A stretch of 64,000 nucleotides of DNA from GCA-002282575 sp964519885 (GTDB lineage Bacteria; Pseudomonadota; Gammaproteobacteria; Thiomicrospirales; Thiomicrospiraceae): the NCBI GenBank assembly GCA_964519885.1, contig CAZFLX010000011.1, forward strand, positions 11,120 to 75,119, written 5' to 3'. The translations under genes and the position numbers were made by a program. Below the pieces are notes generated by a model. The model was not told the origin of the DNA and ran no database searches. It saw nothing but the letters and a program-made list of their open reading frames with translations. Shown here one piece after another: positions 8,305 to 16,491 of the stretch; within the stretch, counting starts at the first letter, position 1, and every line of letters begins with the position of its first letter.

Positions 8305-8952
8305 GCTAGATAATGAACCCGCCACATAAGTCATGGCGCAAGCGCGTAAAATGCGTTTAGCCGAATGTAGTTCTTTAGGACTTAATAAATTGCTTTGTGC
8401 CAGTAGCGGCATGGCGCGATTAAAGCTAGCATCCAACTCAACCGGTAGGGTGGTGATATTGACCAGCACCCCACCAAACTGCGAAACAAAACCGATGGCA
8501 AAAGCTAAAGCTGCCAAAATGGGGCTGTGAATCACCACTAACAATATAGGCAGTGCAATTAACGCCCATCCCGAAAAACGCGCAAAGGTTTGTGCGCGGG
8601 TAATTAATTCGGTACGACGCTGTAAGGCTTCGTAACCCTGAGCGTCTTGAATGGCATGTCCCACTTCGTGAGCGGCAGTCACAATCGCAGTTAATGAGTT
8701 GCGGTGAAAGTTGTCGGGCGATAAGCGCACTGTTTTACTGAGCGGATCGTAATGATCACCATCCGTGGTCTCTTCGACCCGAACATGGGCTAGTCCTTGT
8801 TGTTTCAGTAAATGTTCAGCAAACTGAGAACCTGTACCCGGTAGGGTCGGATGTGGCGTGCTGAAGCGTTTTAACACCCTTTGAGTGTGCCATTGCGGAA
8901 TGTAAAGTGCGACAGCCACTAAGCCAATCGCCACAAGTAATAGAATGTTCAT
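8263..8952 (-). CDS. Membrane zinc metallopeptidase (Zn_peptidase_2 family)
   Basis: A 229-residue membrane protein with an N-terminal transmembrane anchor, the zinc-binding motif HEVGH (95-99) in TAAHEVGHAIQDAQGYEAL, and hydrophobic segments around 125-170. The motif context and the ASFNRAMPLL segment are typical of the widespread YugP-like neutral zinc metallopeptidase family. The substrate is unknown. The gene is monocistronic and convergent with hemY, their 3' ends overlapping by 42 nt. Confidence 0.85.
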   Translation of the reverse strand: MNILLLVAIGLVAVALYIPQWHTQRVLKRFSTPHPTLPGTGSQFAEHLLKQQGLAHVRVEETTDGDHYDPLSKTVRLSPDNFHRNSLTAIVTAAHEVGHAIQDAQGYEALQRRTELITRAQTFARFSGWALIALPILLVVIHSPILAALAFAIGFVSQFGGVLVNITTLPVELDASFNRAMPLLAQSNLLSPKELHSAKRILRACAMTYVAGSLSSLLNLWKWMKAIRR

Positions 8953-8988
8953 GACGCTATTTTACGGGAATTAGCCTAACTTCGCGAT

Positions 8989-9019
8989 AAAATAAAAACC
9001 CCACCGAGTTGGTGGGGTT
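8989..9019 (-). terminator. Terminator of the lipoprotein gene (copy 1 of a duplicated sequence)
   Basis: On the minus strand a 9-bp stem (AACCCCACC/GGTGGGGTT) with a 5-nt loop is followed by TTTTTATTTT. The same 31 nt, stem, loop and T-run included, recur at 9588-9618. Confidence 0.85.
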
Positions 9020-9047
9020 GGTTTGACTTCATCTGAAATTAAATGTT

Positions 9048-9509
9048 TTATTCAGCTTTCGTTTCTTTGCTCGGCTCAACTGCTTGAGATGTACCTTCTT
9101 CAATGCGTTGTGATTTACCCATCACGATTTTAATGGTTGCGGGATATTCATAGGCACTGCCGTTGTTGTGGTCGATGATTGCGCCGATACCACCACCAAA
9201 GATGATGTTACCAAACATGTTTCCCTTGGTTTTAGAAACTACATTCGCTGTACCTTGTTCAAAGCTTTCTTTCTTACAAGTTACAAAAAGATCTTTATTA
9301 GAGCGATTGATAGTTGATGTGTTAGGAGTGACTAATGCCCAAGAACCTTCATCATTAACCAGTTCGCATTTCGCTTCGTTTAAGTCTTTGCCGTCAGGAG
9401 TGTAGGTCAATACAGTGACTGGTTGCGCTGTTCCGCTAGCAGTGAGTGTTGAGCAGCCAGAAGACAAAATAGCGGCAGCAATCAGTGCTGATAGTGCTAA
9501 GATTTTCAT
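9048..9509 (-). CDS. Putative outer-membrane or periplasmic lipoprotein
   Basis: A 153-residue protein with a lipoprotein signal peptide: MKILALSALIAAAILSSGC, the lipobox SSGC placing the lipidated Cys at position 19. The mature part contains a Cys pair (KCELV and TCKKE), a Gly-rich hydrophobic stretch (MFGNIIFGGGIGAIIDH, about 97-113) that may dip into the membrane, and an acidic tail. It resembles a class of small proteobacterial lipoproteins with a glycine-rich hydrophobic loop, but I cannot name a function. It lies downstream of the barrel protein gene on the same strand, each with its own terminator. Confidence 0.75.
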   Translation of the reverse strand: MKILALSALIAAAILSSGCSTLTASGTAQPVTVLTYTPDGKDLNEAKCELVNDEGSWALVTPNTSTINRSNKDLFVTCKKESFEQGTANVVSKTKGNMFGNIIFGGGIGAIIDHNNGSAYEYPATIKIVMGKSQRIEEGTSQAVEPSKETKAE

Positions 9510-9587
9510 AAATGTTTATCTCGTTTGTTGTGGATTTCGCAAATGAAGTCGAACAAATAGTATCTAATTTGATGTTGAATATCAATA

Positions 9588-9618
9588 AAAATAAAAACCC
9601 CACCGAGTTGGTGGGGTT
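9588..9618 (-). terminator. Terminator of the barrel protein gene (copy 2 of a duplicated sequence)
   Basis: This is the same 31-nt hairpin-plus-T-run as at 8989-9019, placed about 30 nt after the stop of the outer-membrane protein gene. It separates that gene from the lipoprotein gene. Confidence 0.85.
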
Positions 9619-9648
9619 CGTGGTTGTTGAAATCAGGATTTCCAACGA

Positions 9649-10248
9649 TTAGAAGCGGTAGTTAACACCTACATTAAATGATGTACCGTTTACATCATCA
9701 GCAGAAATTTTATTGGCTTCTGCTTTAACAGACAGATTGTTTGTCATTAAATAGTCAACACCTAATCCATAAATATTGGCATCACCGTTGCTTGTGCTAG
9801 TTTCGGTTATGTTTAAAGTTGGTGCCTTTAACGTTACTTCAACATCAGTATTTAAACGAGCAATACGGGCGTAAATCAGGGTCTTTGGTGAAACAACAAA
9901 ACCAGGGATTAAAGAAAACATTTTAGCTGCGGAGGTTTTTGCTTCAGCAGTTGCAGGGATTCCAGCGACTGTAAAAGATTTGCTACCAAAATCACCAGCA
10001 TTATTGCGTAAACCAATTTCACCACCCAAGTAGAAGCTGCCACCCAAAGTTGCGCCATAACCCAATTGAAAACCAAAGTTTACATTTGAGTCTTCTAGCT
10101 CACTTCCGATTGTGCTTGCTAAGCCTTCAGATTTTAAGGTTGTATAACCCGCATCAAAGCCAACATAAGGACCATTGAAACCAGCCGCATTAGCAGCACC
10201 AGTTGATAATACAGACGCAGCCAAAGCTGCAAGGATTGTCTTCTTCAT
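9649..10248 (-). CDS. Outer-membrane beta-barrel protein (opacity/OmpA-like porin fold)
   Basis: A 199-residue exported protein. The signal peptide is MKKTILAALAASVLSTGAANA, with cleavage after ANA. The mature protein alternates in short amphipathic strands (YVGFDAGYTTL, VNFGFQLGYGATLGGSFYLG, ANIYGLGVDYLMTN) and ends in FNVGVNYRF with the C-terminal Phe that BAM recognises. The size suits an eight-stranded barrel of the opacity or OmpW/OmpX kind. A specific ligand or role cannot be inferred. It is divergent from the HTH regulator gene that starts at 10392. Confidence 0.85.
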   Translation of the reverse strand: MKKTILAALAASVLSTGAANAAGFNGPYVGFDAGYTTLKSEGLASTIGSELEDSNVNFGFQLGYGATLGGSFYLGGEIGLRNNAGDFGSKSFTVAGIPATAEAKTSAAKMFSLIPGFVVSPKTLIYARIARLNTDVEVTLKAPTLNITETSTSNGDANIYGLGVDYLMTNNLSVKAEANKISADDVNGTSFNVGVNYRF

Positions 10249-10391
10249 CGGAAATTTCCTTGTAAATACGTAAAATCCGCTCCGTCAGTAGTGACTTGAG
10301 CAGTCGATGTGTATCTTACAGCAGCTAATAGTTGTTAATAAATAGATTTATAGTAGCCAATGGTTATTTTTTAATAACTATATTAATGATC

Positions 10392-10844
10392 ATGGACTTA
10401 TCTACGATTGAAGAAAAACAACGATTTAGCGATCGCCTTTGCGCTGAGTTACAGCGCTTGGCGTTGCCCGTCAATAGCCCAACAGAAATTGCTCGTATAC
10501 TTAACCGTAAGTTGCCGCAACTGTCGGTTACGCCTCAGTCGGTAAGAAAGTGGTTGTTTGCAGAAGCTTATCCGACCCAAGATAAGATTATGATGTTATC
10601 GGACTGGTTAGGTGTTTCGGCTCAGTGGTTGCGCTTTGGTGAAGGTGAGAAATTTACCGTCAATAAGTTGGCGCAATTAGCGGCCAGTCATCAGGTGCCT
10701 GCTAACTTGCTGTTGCTCAGTGCAGAATATGAATGTCTCATCCCGCTAGTTGATAAGCTGGCTAAATTATCAGCCAAAGACCTGCGTGTGGTTGAGGGGC
10801 TAGTCGAGATATTGTTAAACGAACATAAGCAGCTTAACTCTTAA
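10392..10844 (+). CDS. Helix-turn-helix transcriptional regulator
   Basis: A 150-residue protein from ATG 10392 (MDLSTIEEKQRF). In-frame ATGs at 10386 and further upstream exist, but the extra N-terminus is hydrophobic and unlike the family. The N-terminal half is a Cro/CI-type DNA-binding domain: FSDRLCAELQRL, then SPTEIARILNRK, SVTPQSVRKWLF and AYPTQDKIMMLSDWLGVSAQ. The C-terminal half is helical with no recognised sensor domain and no peptidase motif. It is divergent from the outer-membrane barrel gene and could control that shared intergenic region, which is an inference from position only. Confidence 0.75.
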   Translation: MDLSTIEEKQRFSDRLCAELQRLALPVNSPTEIARILNRKLPQLSVTPQSVRKWLFAEAYPTQDKIMMLSDWLGVSAQWLRFGEGEKFTVNKLAQLAASHQVPANLLLLSAEYECLIPLVDKLAKLSAKDLRVVEGLVEILLNEHKQLNS

Positions 10845-10875
10845 GGCATTCGTCCGTTTTGCTGTTGAGGCGTTG

Positions 10876-10884
10876 TGATACAAT
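10876..10884 (+). promoter_or_regulatory. Extended -10 promoter before the coiled-coil gene
   Basis: TGATACAAT fits the extended -10 pattern TGnTAnnnT, about 28 nt ahead of the ATG at 10913. No good -35 is seen. The same nonamer recurs before rimO at 29194. Confidence 0.5.
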
Positions 10885-10912
10885 ATTTCTATATAAAAGC
10901 TAGGAGTTGGTC

Positions 10913-11257
10913 ATGACTTATACCTTACCCAGAAATATTTTTGATTTACTGCTCGAAGCCTTGGGCGATAAACAAAAGACAGAGGTGTTTGCTCGTGCTA
11001 TCGAGTCTTCTATTCAAGCCATTGATGATAAAGCCGTTGAGTCGATTACCGAAAAGAAACTGCAGTTAAGAGCAGGGCTTTACAATGATTTGCGTACGGA
11101 ATTGGCAACCAAAGAGTTTGTTCGTGCCGAAATTAGTGAAGTTCGTGCTGAAATGAAGCAGATGCAAATTCTGATGAAAGTGCTGATAGGTTTGATGGTA
11201 TTTGGATTGACCTTTGCCAACCCTGCGTTTATCGAGTTGATTAAATCGCTGCGCTAA
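10913..11257 (+). CDS. Coiled-coil membrane-tail protein, DUF1640-like
   Basis: A 114-residue protein. The central part (about 30-85) is a predicted coiled coil rich in E, K, A and L, including the repeat VRAEISEVRAEMKQMQ. The C-terminus has one transmembrane helix (ILMKVLIGLMVFGLTFANPAF). This architecture resembles the DUF1640/CCDC90-like proteins of proteobacteria, whose role is unknown. AGGAG six nt before ATG 10913 decides the start over a TTG at 10907. Its stop codon overlaps the antisense spoT stop by 2 nt. Confidence 0.7.
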   Translation: MTYTLPRNIFDLLLEALGDKQKTEVFARAIESSIQAIDDKAVESITEKKLQLRAGLYNDLRTELATKEFVRAEISEVRAEMKQMQILMKVLIGLMVFGLTFANPAFIELIKSLR

Positions 11258-13434
11258 CTCGCATCCCGTTCAGCGCTGAGTACATCACCCATATTGCGCA
11301 GGCGTTTCAGCACGCGGTCGAGTTGTTCTAGGTTGGCGACGGAAATGGTGAAGTGCATCACGCTATGGTGATTGTCTTTATCGGCATTGCTGACGCTTTC
11401 GATATTAGAACCTTCCACGGCAATGGCATTGGCAATGGTAGCCAATACACCGCGGCGGTTGCGAGTTTCGACGGTGATGGCGGCTTGAAATTCACTGTCT
11501 AATTCGGTTTCCCATTGCACTTCAATCCATTTTTCAGGATGTTTACGGAAATTGGTCAGATTGTGGCAGTTGGTGCGGTGAATGACCAACCCACGTTCAC
11601 TGCTCATAAAGCCCATAATGCAATCCCCTGGTACTGGGTGGCAACACTGCGCATAGCTGATCGCTAATCCTTCTGTACCCGAAATGGTGAGCGGCATAGG
11701 CTGTGTTGGCGTAGCATCGGTTTCGGTTAAGCCGTCGGCGATTTGTTTCGCTACCAAAGCAGGCAGTCGATTACCCAACCCAATGGCCATGAGCAATTCG
11801 TTCCAATCTTTGACTTTCAATTCAGCCAAGATGTGTTGTTGCTGTTCAGGCGTCACCGGCGCTTCAGTAATGTTCAGCACATGCAGCGCTTTGCGCAGTA
11901 AGCGTTCACCCAAGGCTACAGCATGCTCACTGTGTTGTCCTTTTAGGTAATGACGAATTTGGCTACGCGCTTTGGCGGTGGTGACAAAATCTAACCAATT
12001 TGGGTTGGGAGCTGGCGCACTGCCACGAATGATTTCGATGGTTTGACCATTGTGAAGCTGGGTTTTTAACGGCACCGGTACACGATCGATACGTGCGCCA
12101 ATACAATGATGTCCTAGACTGGTATGGACAGCGTAGGCAAAGTCTATCACCGTCGCACCACGTGGCAGGGTGCGGATATCGCCTTCGGGGGTGAAAACAT
12201 AAATATTGTCTGGGAAAAGGTCGATTTTGACGTTTTCTAAGAAATCGAGCGAGTTACCGGCGCTTTGTTGCATTTCGAGTAGGTGTTTCACCCATTCTTG
12301 CGCGCGTTGGTCGGCGGCTGCTACTTTAGAAGAGCCATTCAGTTTATAAGACCAGTGAGCCGCCACGCCGTGCTCTGCCACCACGTGCATTTCTTTCGAG
12401 CGAATTTGCACTTCGATATGCACGCCTTGTGTAGCAAAAAGTACGGTATGTAAGGATTGATAGCCATTGGCTTTAGGAATGGCGATATAGTCCTTAAAGC
12501 GACCAGGTAAAGGCTTATAAAGGGAGTGAACGATGCCGAGTGTGCGATAACAGGCATCGACATTTTCTACCACAATGCGAAAGGCATAAATATCCATCAC
12601 TTCGTTAAAGTGAAGATGTTTTTGGCGCATTTTCTTGAACAGGCTGAACAGGTGTTTTTCCCGACCCGAGACACTGCATTCAATGCCTTCTTGTTCGAGT
12701 CGATGCAGAATGCTGTTGGTGATTTGTTCGACCAGTTCTTTGCGATTACCGCGTGCCCGTTTCACTCCTTCGGACAATGTTTTAGCGCGCCAAGGATATT
12801 TGGCGACAAAACACAGGTCCTCTAATTCCATGCGCCAAGCATTAATACCTAAACGCGCTGCAATCGGGGCATAAATATCGAGTGTTTCACGTGCAATGCG
12901 ACGACGCTTGTCGGGTCGCATACTACCCAAGGTGCGCATGTTGTGTAAACGGTCAGCGAGTTTAATCAAAATAACGCGCAGGTCTCGCGCCATGGCCATG
13001 ATCATTTTGCGGAAATTTTCAGCTTGCGCTTCTTGCGGACTCGAAAACTCCAGCTTGCCCAACTTGGTAACGCCTTCCACTAAGTTGGCGACATCATCCC
13101 CAAAATTTTCACTAATGTCTTGGCTCTTAAATGGCGTATCTTCGACCACATCGTGAAGAATAGCAGCCGTTAAGCTGTCAACATCTAAATGAATATCGGC
13201 CAGAATGCCCGATACGGCTAAGGGATGGGTGATGTAGGGTTCGCCGCTTTTGCGCGTTTGACCCTCGTGGGCTTTAGCGCCGAACCAGAAAGCTTGGCGA
13301 AGTTGATTTTGTTGAGCGTCTGATAGGTAATTTGCTTTAGAAAGCAGTTGCGTTAAGCAATCCGGATCTGCCAGTCCGTCTGTGTTGCTGGGTAGTGGTG
13401 AAGCACCACATAACAAATCGGGACCGGCTTTCAT
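11254..13434 (-). CDS. spoT: Bifunctional (p)ppGpp synthetase/hydrolase
   Basis: A 726-residue RelA/SpoT homologue. The N-terminal HD hydrolase domain keeps its metal ligands (EPYITHPLAV and HDVVEDT with H94-D95), so hydrolase activity is expected. The synthetase domain follows (SGREKHLFSLFKKM, DIYAFRIVVENVDACYRTLG, KDYIAIPKANGYQSLHTVLF), then a TGS domain (DNIYVFTPEGDIRTLPRGAT), a zinc-finger-like AQCCHPVPGDCIMGF, and a C-terminal ACT domain (about 650-720). It lies 11 nt downstream of rpoZ, the usual gammaproteobacterial order. No second RelA-type gene is present in the window. Confidence 0.97.
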   Translation of the reverse strand: MKAGPDLLCGASPLPSNTDGLADPDCLTQLLSKANYLSDAQQNQLRQAFWFGAKAHEGQTRKSGEPYITHPLAVSGILADIHLDVDSLTAAILHDVVEDTPFKSQDISENFGDDVANLVEGVTKLGKLEFSSPQEAQAENFRKMIMAMARDLRVILIKLADRLHNMRTLGSMRPDKRRRIARETLDIYAPIAARLGINAWRMELEDLCFVAKYPWRAKTLSEGVKRARGNRKELVEQITNSILHRLEQEGIECSVSGREKHLFSLFKKMRQKHLHFNEVMDIYAFRIVVENVDACYRTLGIVHSLYKPLPGRFKDYIAIPKANGYQSLHTVLFATQGVHIEVQIRSKEMHVVAEHGVAAHWSYKLNGSSKVAAADQRAQEWVKHLLEMQQSAGNSLDFLENVKIDLFPDNIYVFTPEGDIRTLPRGATVIDFAYAVHTSLGHHCIGARIDRVPVPLKTQLHNGQTIEIIRGSAPAPNPNWLDFVTTAKARSQIRHYLKGQHSEHAVALGERLLRKALHVLNITEAPVTPEQQQHILAELKVKDWNELLMAIGLGNRLPALVAKQIADGLTETDATPTQPMPLTISGTEGLAISYAQCCHPVPGDCIMGFMSSERGLVIHRTNCHNLTNFRKHPEKWIEVQWETELDSEFQAAITVETRNRRGVLATIANAIAVEGSNIESVSNADKDNHHSVMHFTISVANLEQLDRVLKRLRNMGDVLSAERDAS

Positions 13435-13445
13435 GTTGAATGATC

Positions 13446-13670
13446 TTAATAGAAGTAAGGAGGCGTTTCTTCGTCGCTCATGATCACTTCGGGTTTAATT
13501 TGGTGCGCTGCTAACTCACGCAGAGCAACCACGGTTGGTTTGTCGTTTTCCCATTCAACCGTTGCCGAACCACCACGTACTAACTGACGCGCGCGTTTTG
13601 CACCCACCAATACTAATTCAAAACGATTTTCTACCTGATCTAGGCAGTCTTCTACGGTTACGCGAGCCAT
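13446..13670 (-). CDS. rpoZ: RNA polymerase omega subunit
   Basis: A 74-residue omega subunit, with MARVTVEDCLDQVENRFELV at the start and GAKRARQLVRGG forming the conserved core that wraps the beta-prime C-terminus. ATG 13670 gives the canonical start; the upstream in-frame ATG at 13721 would add 17 unrelated residues. In E. coli omega helps ppGpp bind polymerase, which fits the tight linkage to spoT. The usual upstream partner gmk has been separated from it by a chemoreceptor gene. Confidence 0.96.
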   Translation of the reverse strand: MARVTVEDCLDQVENRFELVLVGAKRARQLVRGGSATVEWENDKPTVVALRELAAHQIKPEVIMSDEETPPYFY

Positions 13671-13982
13671 GTTTTGCCACACTCCTAAAATTTGACCTTT
13701 TATTTTAACTGAAAACCCCATTGATTGCTATAACGAAAGTGGTTCTTTTGGATGTGCTTGTTGGTAAGGTAGATGAGCTTTGGTTAGAAACCCTGAGTGA
13801 AGGCGGGATTAATCATTATAATTTGAGGGGACATTTTGGATTTGAATTTCGTAATCGGGTATACTTAGTAAAAAAGCCGTTTATGTGATGAATGACGGCA
13901 TGATAAAGCTTGAAGCGGTTGATTTCGGCTGACTGGTGGTTTGTTTACTTTTATCAGATTCAATGAAATAAGGGGTTAATCT
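13671..13982. other. Intergenic region between rpoZ and the poly-HAMP receptor gene
   Basis: A 312-nt gap between divergent genes. TATAAT at 13817-13822 sits in a palindromic ATTATAAT, so a -10 can be read on either strand, but I find no convincing -35. A weak inverted repeat GCCGT...ACGGC lies at 13876-13899. No open frame worth calling is present. AGGGG seven nt before the receptor ATG is a good ribosome binding site. Confidence 0.4.
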
Positions 13983-16412
13983 ATGCAAAGCATTGCATCA
14001 CGGTTGTTGTTGTGGATAGGTGCGGTTGCCGTTATTTTATTTATTGTCGCTTTCGTGGTGGTTGATCAGGTTAAGCGAAACTTGGCAGAAGATGCAATTA
14101 AAGAGTTTCGTGTCGCTGGTCAACAATTTTATGCCACCCGCTTGAATGAAAAATTGAGTTCAGGCACGGCTTCTGCTGTTGCTTTAGCTAACTCGCCGCA
14201 AATGCGCTACTTAATTGCCAATCAAGATCATGAGCAGTTGGCCACGGTGCTGTCAGGAATTTCGAAAACCTTTGCGCAAGCCACCGATTACAAAAACATT
14301 CAATTTTTACTGCTAAATGGACAAGGGCAGTTCCTCTATCGCTCTTATGTAAAAGAGCCTGATTCTGGGCGTGGTAAAGATGCCACCTATCGGGCCGGTG
14401 TTAAAGAGGTGTTGTCGGGGGCTAAGCCTGCCCATTCAGGCATTGATTTGTCTAGTGGTGGATTGGTGTTGTCGAGCATGGTACCGGTAGATTACGAGGG
14501 TCAACGAGTGGGTGTGTTTGAATTTCGTTCTGGCTTTGGTTCTATCAATGACGATATGATCAAACAGAATTTATTCCACATTGCGTTGCTCAACGCTAAA
14601 GCCTTAGAAACTTATAAAAAAGGTAAAGAAAATAAGGCTTTTGGGAGTTATGTGATTGCACACAATAACCATTTTCGCGAGCCAGTTCAGCAGTGGTACG
14701 CCAACCTAGATGTCGATGCGGTGATTGCCGCGGCGCAGGACGGTGTCTGGCAAGATGGTCAGCGAGTGGTGAGTGTCGAAGCCATTAACAATGCCGCCGG
14801 AGACTTAATTGGTTACCATTTAATCGGCTTTGATAAATCTGTTTTAGCGGATCGATTGGAAGAATTAGACAATATTGTTTGGTTGTTTGACGGCATTATC
14901 GTGTTGCTGGTAGTGGGTATCATGTGGGTTGTGGTTTGGGGGGTTCGCCGCCAAGTGACGCGACCACTTGCTGAGATGCAAAAACAATTGGCTTCCGTTG
15001 CTCGTGATGGACAATTTTCCCGTCAATTACCCGTCAAAGCGGGCGATGAAATTGGACAGATGACTACGGCGGTGAATCAGTTGTTGTCGAATTTATCAAC
15101 TTCACTTTCTGGTGTTAATGGGGTGTTGAAACAGGTTGCTCAGGGTGATTTTAGACAAAGAATTACCGATGATTTGCCCGGAGATTTGGGTGTGTTGAAA
15201 CACAACTTAAATAACGCAGTTGAGACATTACAAAATAATATGAAGGGTCTTTCGGTTGCGATGACCGCCTTAACTGAAGGTAGGTTCAATCATCGTATGC
15301 CATCGGATGTTGAACCCAAAATGCGACAACAGGTTGATGGTGCCTTAGCCGTGCTGAGCGATATCGTGAAACAAATTAGTGATAGCATGAGTGCGGTTGC
15401 GGCAGGTGATTTTAGCAAAGAGCTGAGTGTCGAAGTTCAGGGTGAATGGGTGGCGCTGAAAGAGAGTGTAAATGGTTCGGTTAAAGCTTTGCGAGCCAGC
15501 ATGGACGAGTTGGCTACAGCTTCGTCTGCTATGGCGCAAGGTGATTTACGTGTGCACATTCGAGGCGATTATGCGGGAGATTTGGGTCGCATTGCCCAAG
15601 CGTTTAATCACGGTATTCATAGTTTGCAAGAAAGTATGTTGGGTATTGCTCGTGCATCGGCGGTGGTGTCGAATGCGGCAACTGAAGTGGCGAATGGTAA
15701 TAACGATTTGTCGAATCGCACGCAAACACAGGCCTTGTCGTTAGAAAAAACCGCCAGTGCCATGACTGAAATGACGCAAGCGATTGTGCAAACGGCGGAT
15801 AATGCTGAACAGGCTCGTTTATTGGCAAATAATACGCAGCAAGCTGCAACAGAAGGCGTCGCCTTGATGGATCAGACGGTTGAAGCCATGCGTGAAATTG
15901 GTGAAGCGAATCAGCAAATAACCGCTATTGTTTCTTTAATTGATTCCATTGCCTTCCAAACCAACTTATTGGCACTGAATGCGGCAGTCGAAGCAGCGCG
16001 GGCTGGTGAACATGGGCGTGGTTTTGCCGTGGTGGCGAGTGAAGTGCGTGCGCTAGCGGGTAAGTCGGCGGATGCTGCGAAGGATATTAAACTGTTGATT
16101 GATCGCACCATTGAGAAGGTGAATGCAGGAGATCAGTTGGTAGCGCAAACAGTTGATGCCTTTGCTGCTATTCAAACGCGCTTGGCAGAAACGGATGAAG
16201 CCATTGCCAGTATCGCCACGGCGATGCGCGAACAGCGTGCTGGTGTGTCTCAGGTGAATCAAGCGATTAGTGATATTGATCAGTCAACACAACAAAATGC
16301 GGCTTTGGTTGAGCAAACATCGGCAGCAGCTGAAACCATGCGAGATCAGGCGGATGAAGTGGCAACTCGTGTTGCTCAGTTTCAATTGAATGGTCAAAAG
16401 CTACTGAGTTAA
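13983..16412 (+). CDS. Methyl-accepting chemotaxis protein with concatenated HAMP domains
   Basis: An 809-residue receptor. TM1 is at about 8-28, the periplasmic Cache-like sensor at about 30-295 and TM2 at about 298-320. A canonical HAMP (about 320-372) is followed by four more HAMP-like units whose second-helix starts read VAQGDFRQRI (385), LTEGRFNHRM (430), VAAGDFSKEL (472) and MAQGDLRVHI (517). The cytoplasmic signalling hairpin has the highly conserved tip AFQTNLLALNAAVEAARAGE, and the tail has QQNAALVEQTSAAAETM. There is no obvious C-terminal CheR-binding pentapeptide (it ends QLNGQKLLS). It is not in a che operon: it stands alone between rpoZ and gmk on the opposite strand, with its own terminator. 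Confidence 0.93.
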   Translation: MQSIASRLLLWIGAVAVILFIVAFVVVDQVKRNLAEDAIKEFRVAGQQFYATRLNEKLSSGTASAVALANSPQMRYLIANQDHEQLATVLSGISKTFAQATDYKNIQFLLLNGQGQFLYRSYVKEPDSGRGKDATYRAGVKEVLSGAKPAHSGIDLSSGGLVLSSMVPVDYEGQRVGVFEFRSGFGSINDDMIKQNLFHIALLNAKALETYKKGKENKAFGSYVIAHNNHFREPVQQWYANLDVDAVIAAAQDGVWQDGQRVVSVEAINNAAGDLIGYHLIGFDKSVLADRLEELDNIVWLFDGIIVLLVVGIMWVVVWGVRRQVTRPLAEMQKQLASVARDGQFSRQLPVKAGDEIGQMTTAVNQLLSNLSTSLSGVNGVLKQVAQGDFRQRITDDLPGDLGVLKHNLNNAVETLQNNMKGLSVAMTALTEGRFNHRMPSDVEPKMRQQVDGALAVLSDIVKQISDSMSAVAAGDFSKELSVEVQGEWVALKESVNGSVKALRASMDELATASSAMAQGDLRVHIRGDYAGDLGRIAQAFNHGIHSLQESMLGIARASAVVSNAATEVANGNNDLSNRTQTQALSLEKTASAMTEMTQAIVQTADNAEQARLLANNTQQAATEGVALMDQTVEAMREIGEANQQITAIVSLIDSIAFQTNLLALNAAVEAARAGEHGRGFAVVASEVRALAGKSADAAKDIKLLIDRTIEKVNAGDQLVAQTVDAFAAIQTRLAETDEAIASIATAMREQRAGVSQVNQAISDIDQSTQQNAALVEQTSAAAETMRDQADEVATRVAQFQLNGQKLLS

Positions 16413-16433
16413 GTTTTGTCTGCTGGATAGGTA

Positions 16434-16464
16434 AAAAAGGACGGCAGTGGCCGTCCTTTTTTTG
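16434..16464 (+). terminator. Rho-independent terminator after the receptor gene
   Basis: The stem AAAAGGACGG/CCGTCCTTTT with a 6-nt loop is followed by a T-run. An A-run on the left also lets it serve the convergent gmk transcript. Confidence 0.9.
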
Positions 16465-16491
16465 TTCATCTTTTGCGTCTCTTTTGTGTCG

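Noticed and set aside
10392..10844. The HTH regulator as a prophage remnant
   Set aside because: No integrase, phage structural genes, attachment repeats or composition change are visible around it.
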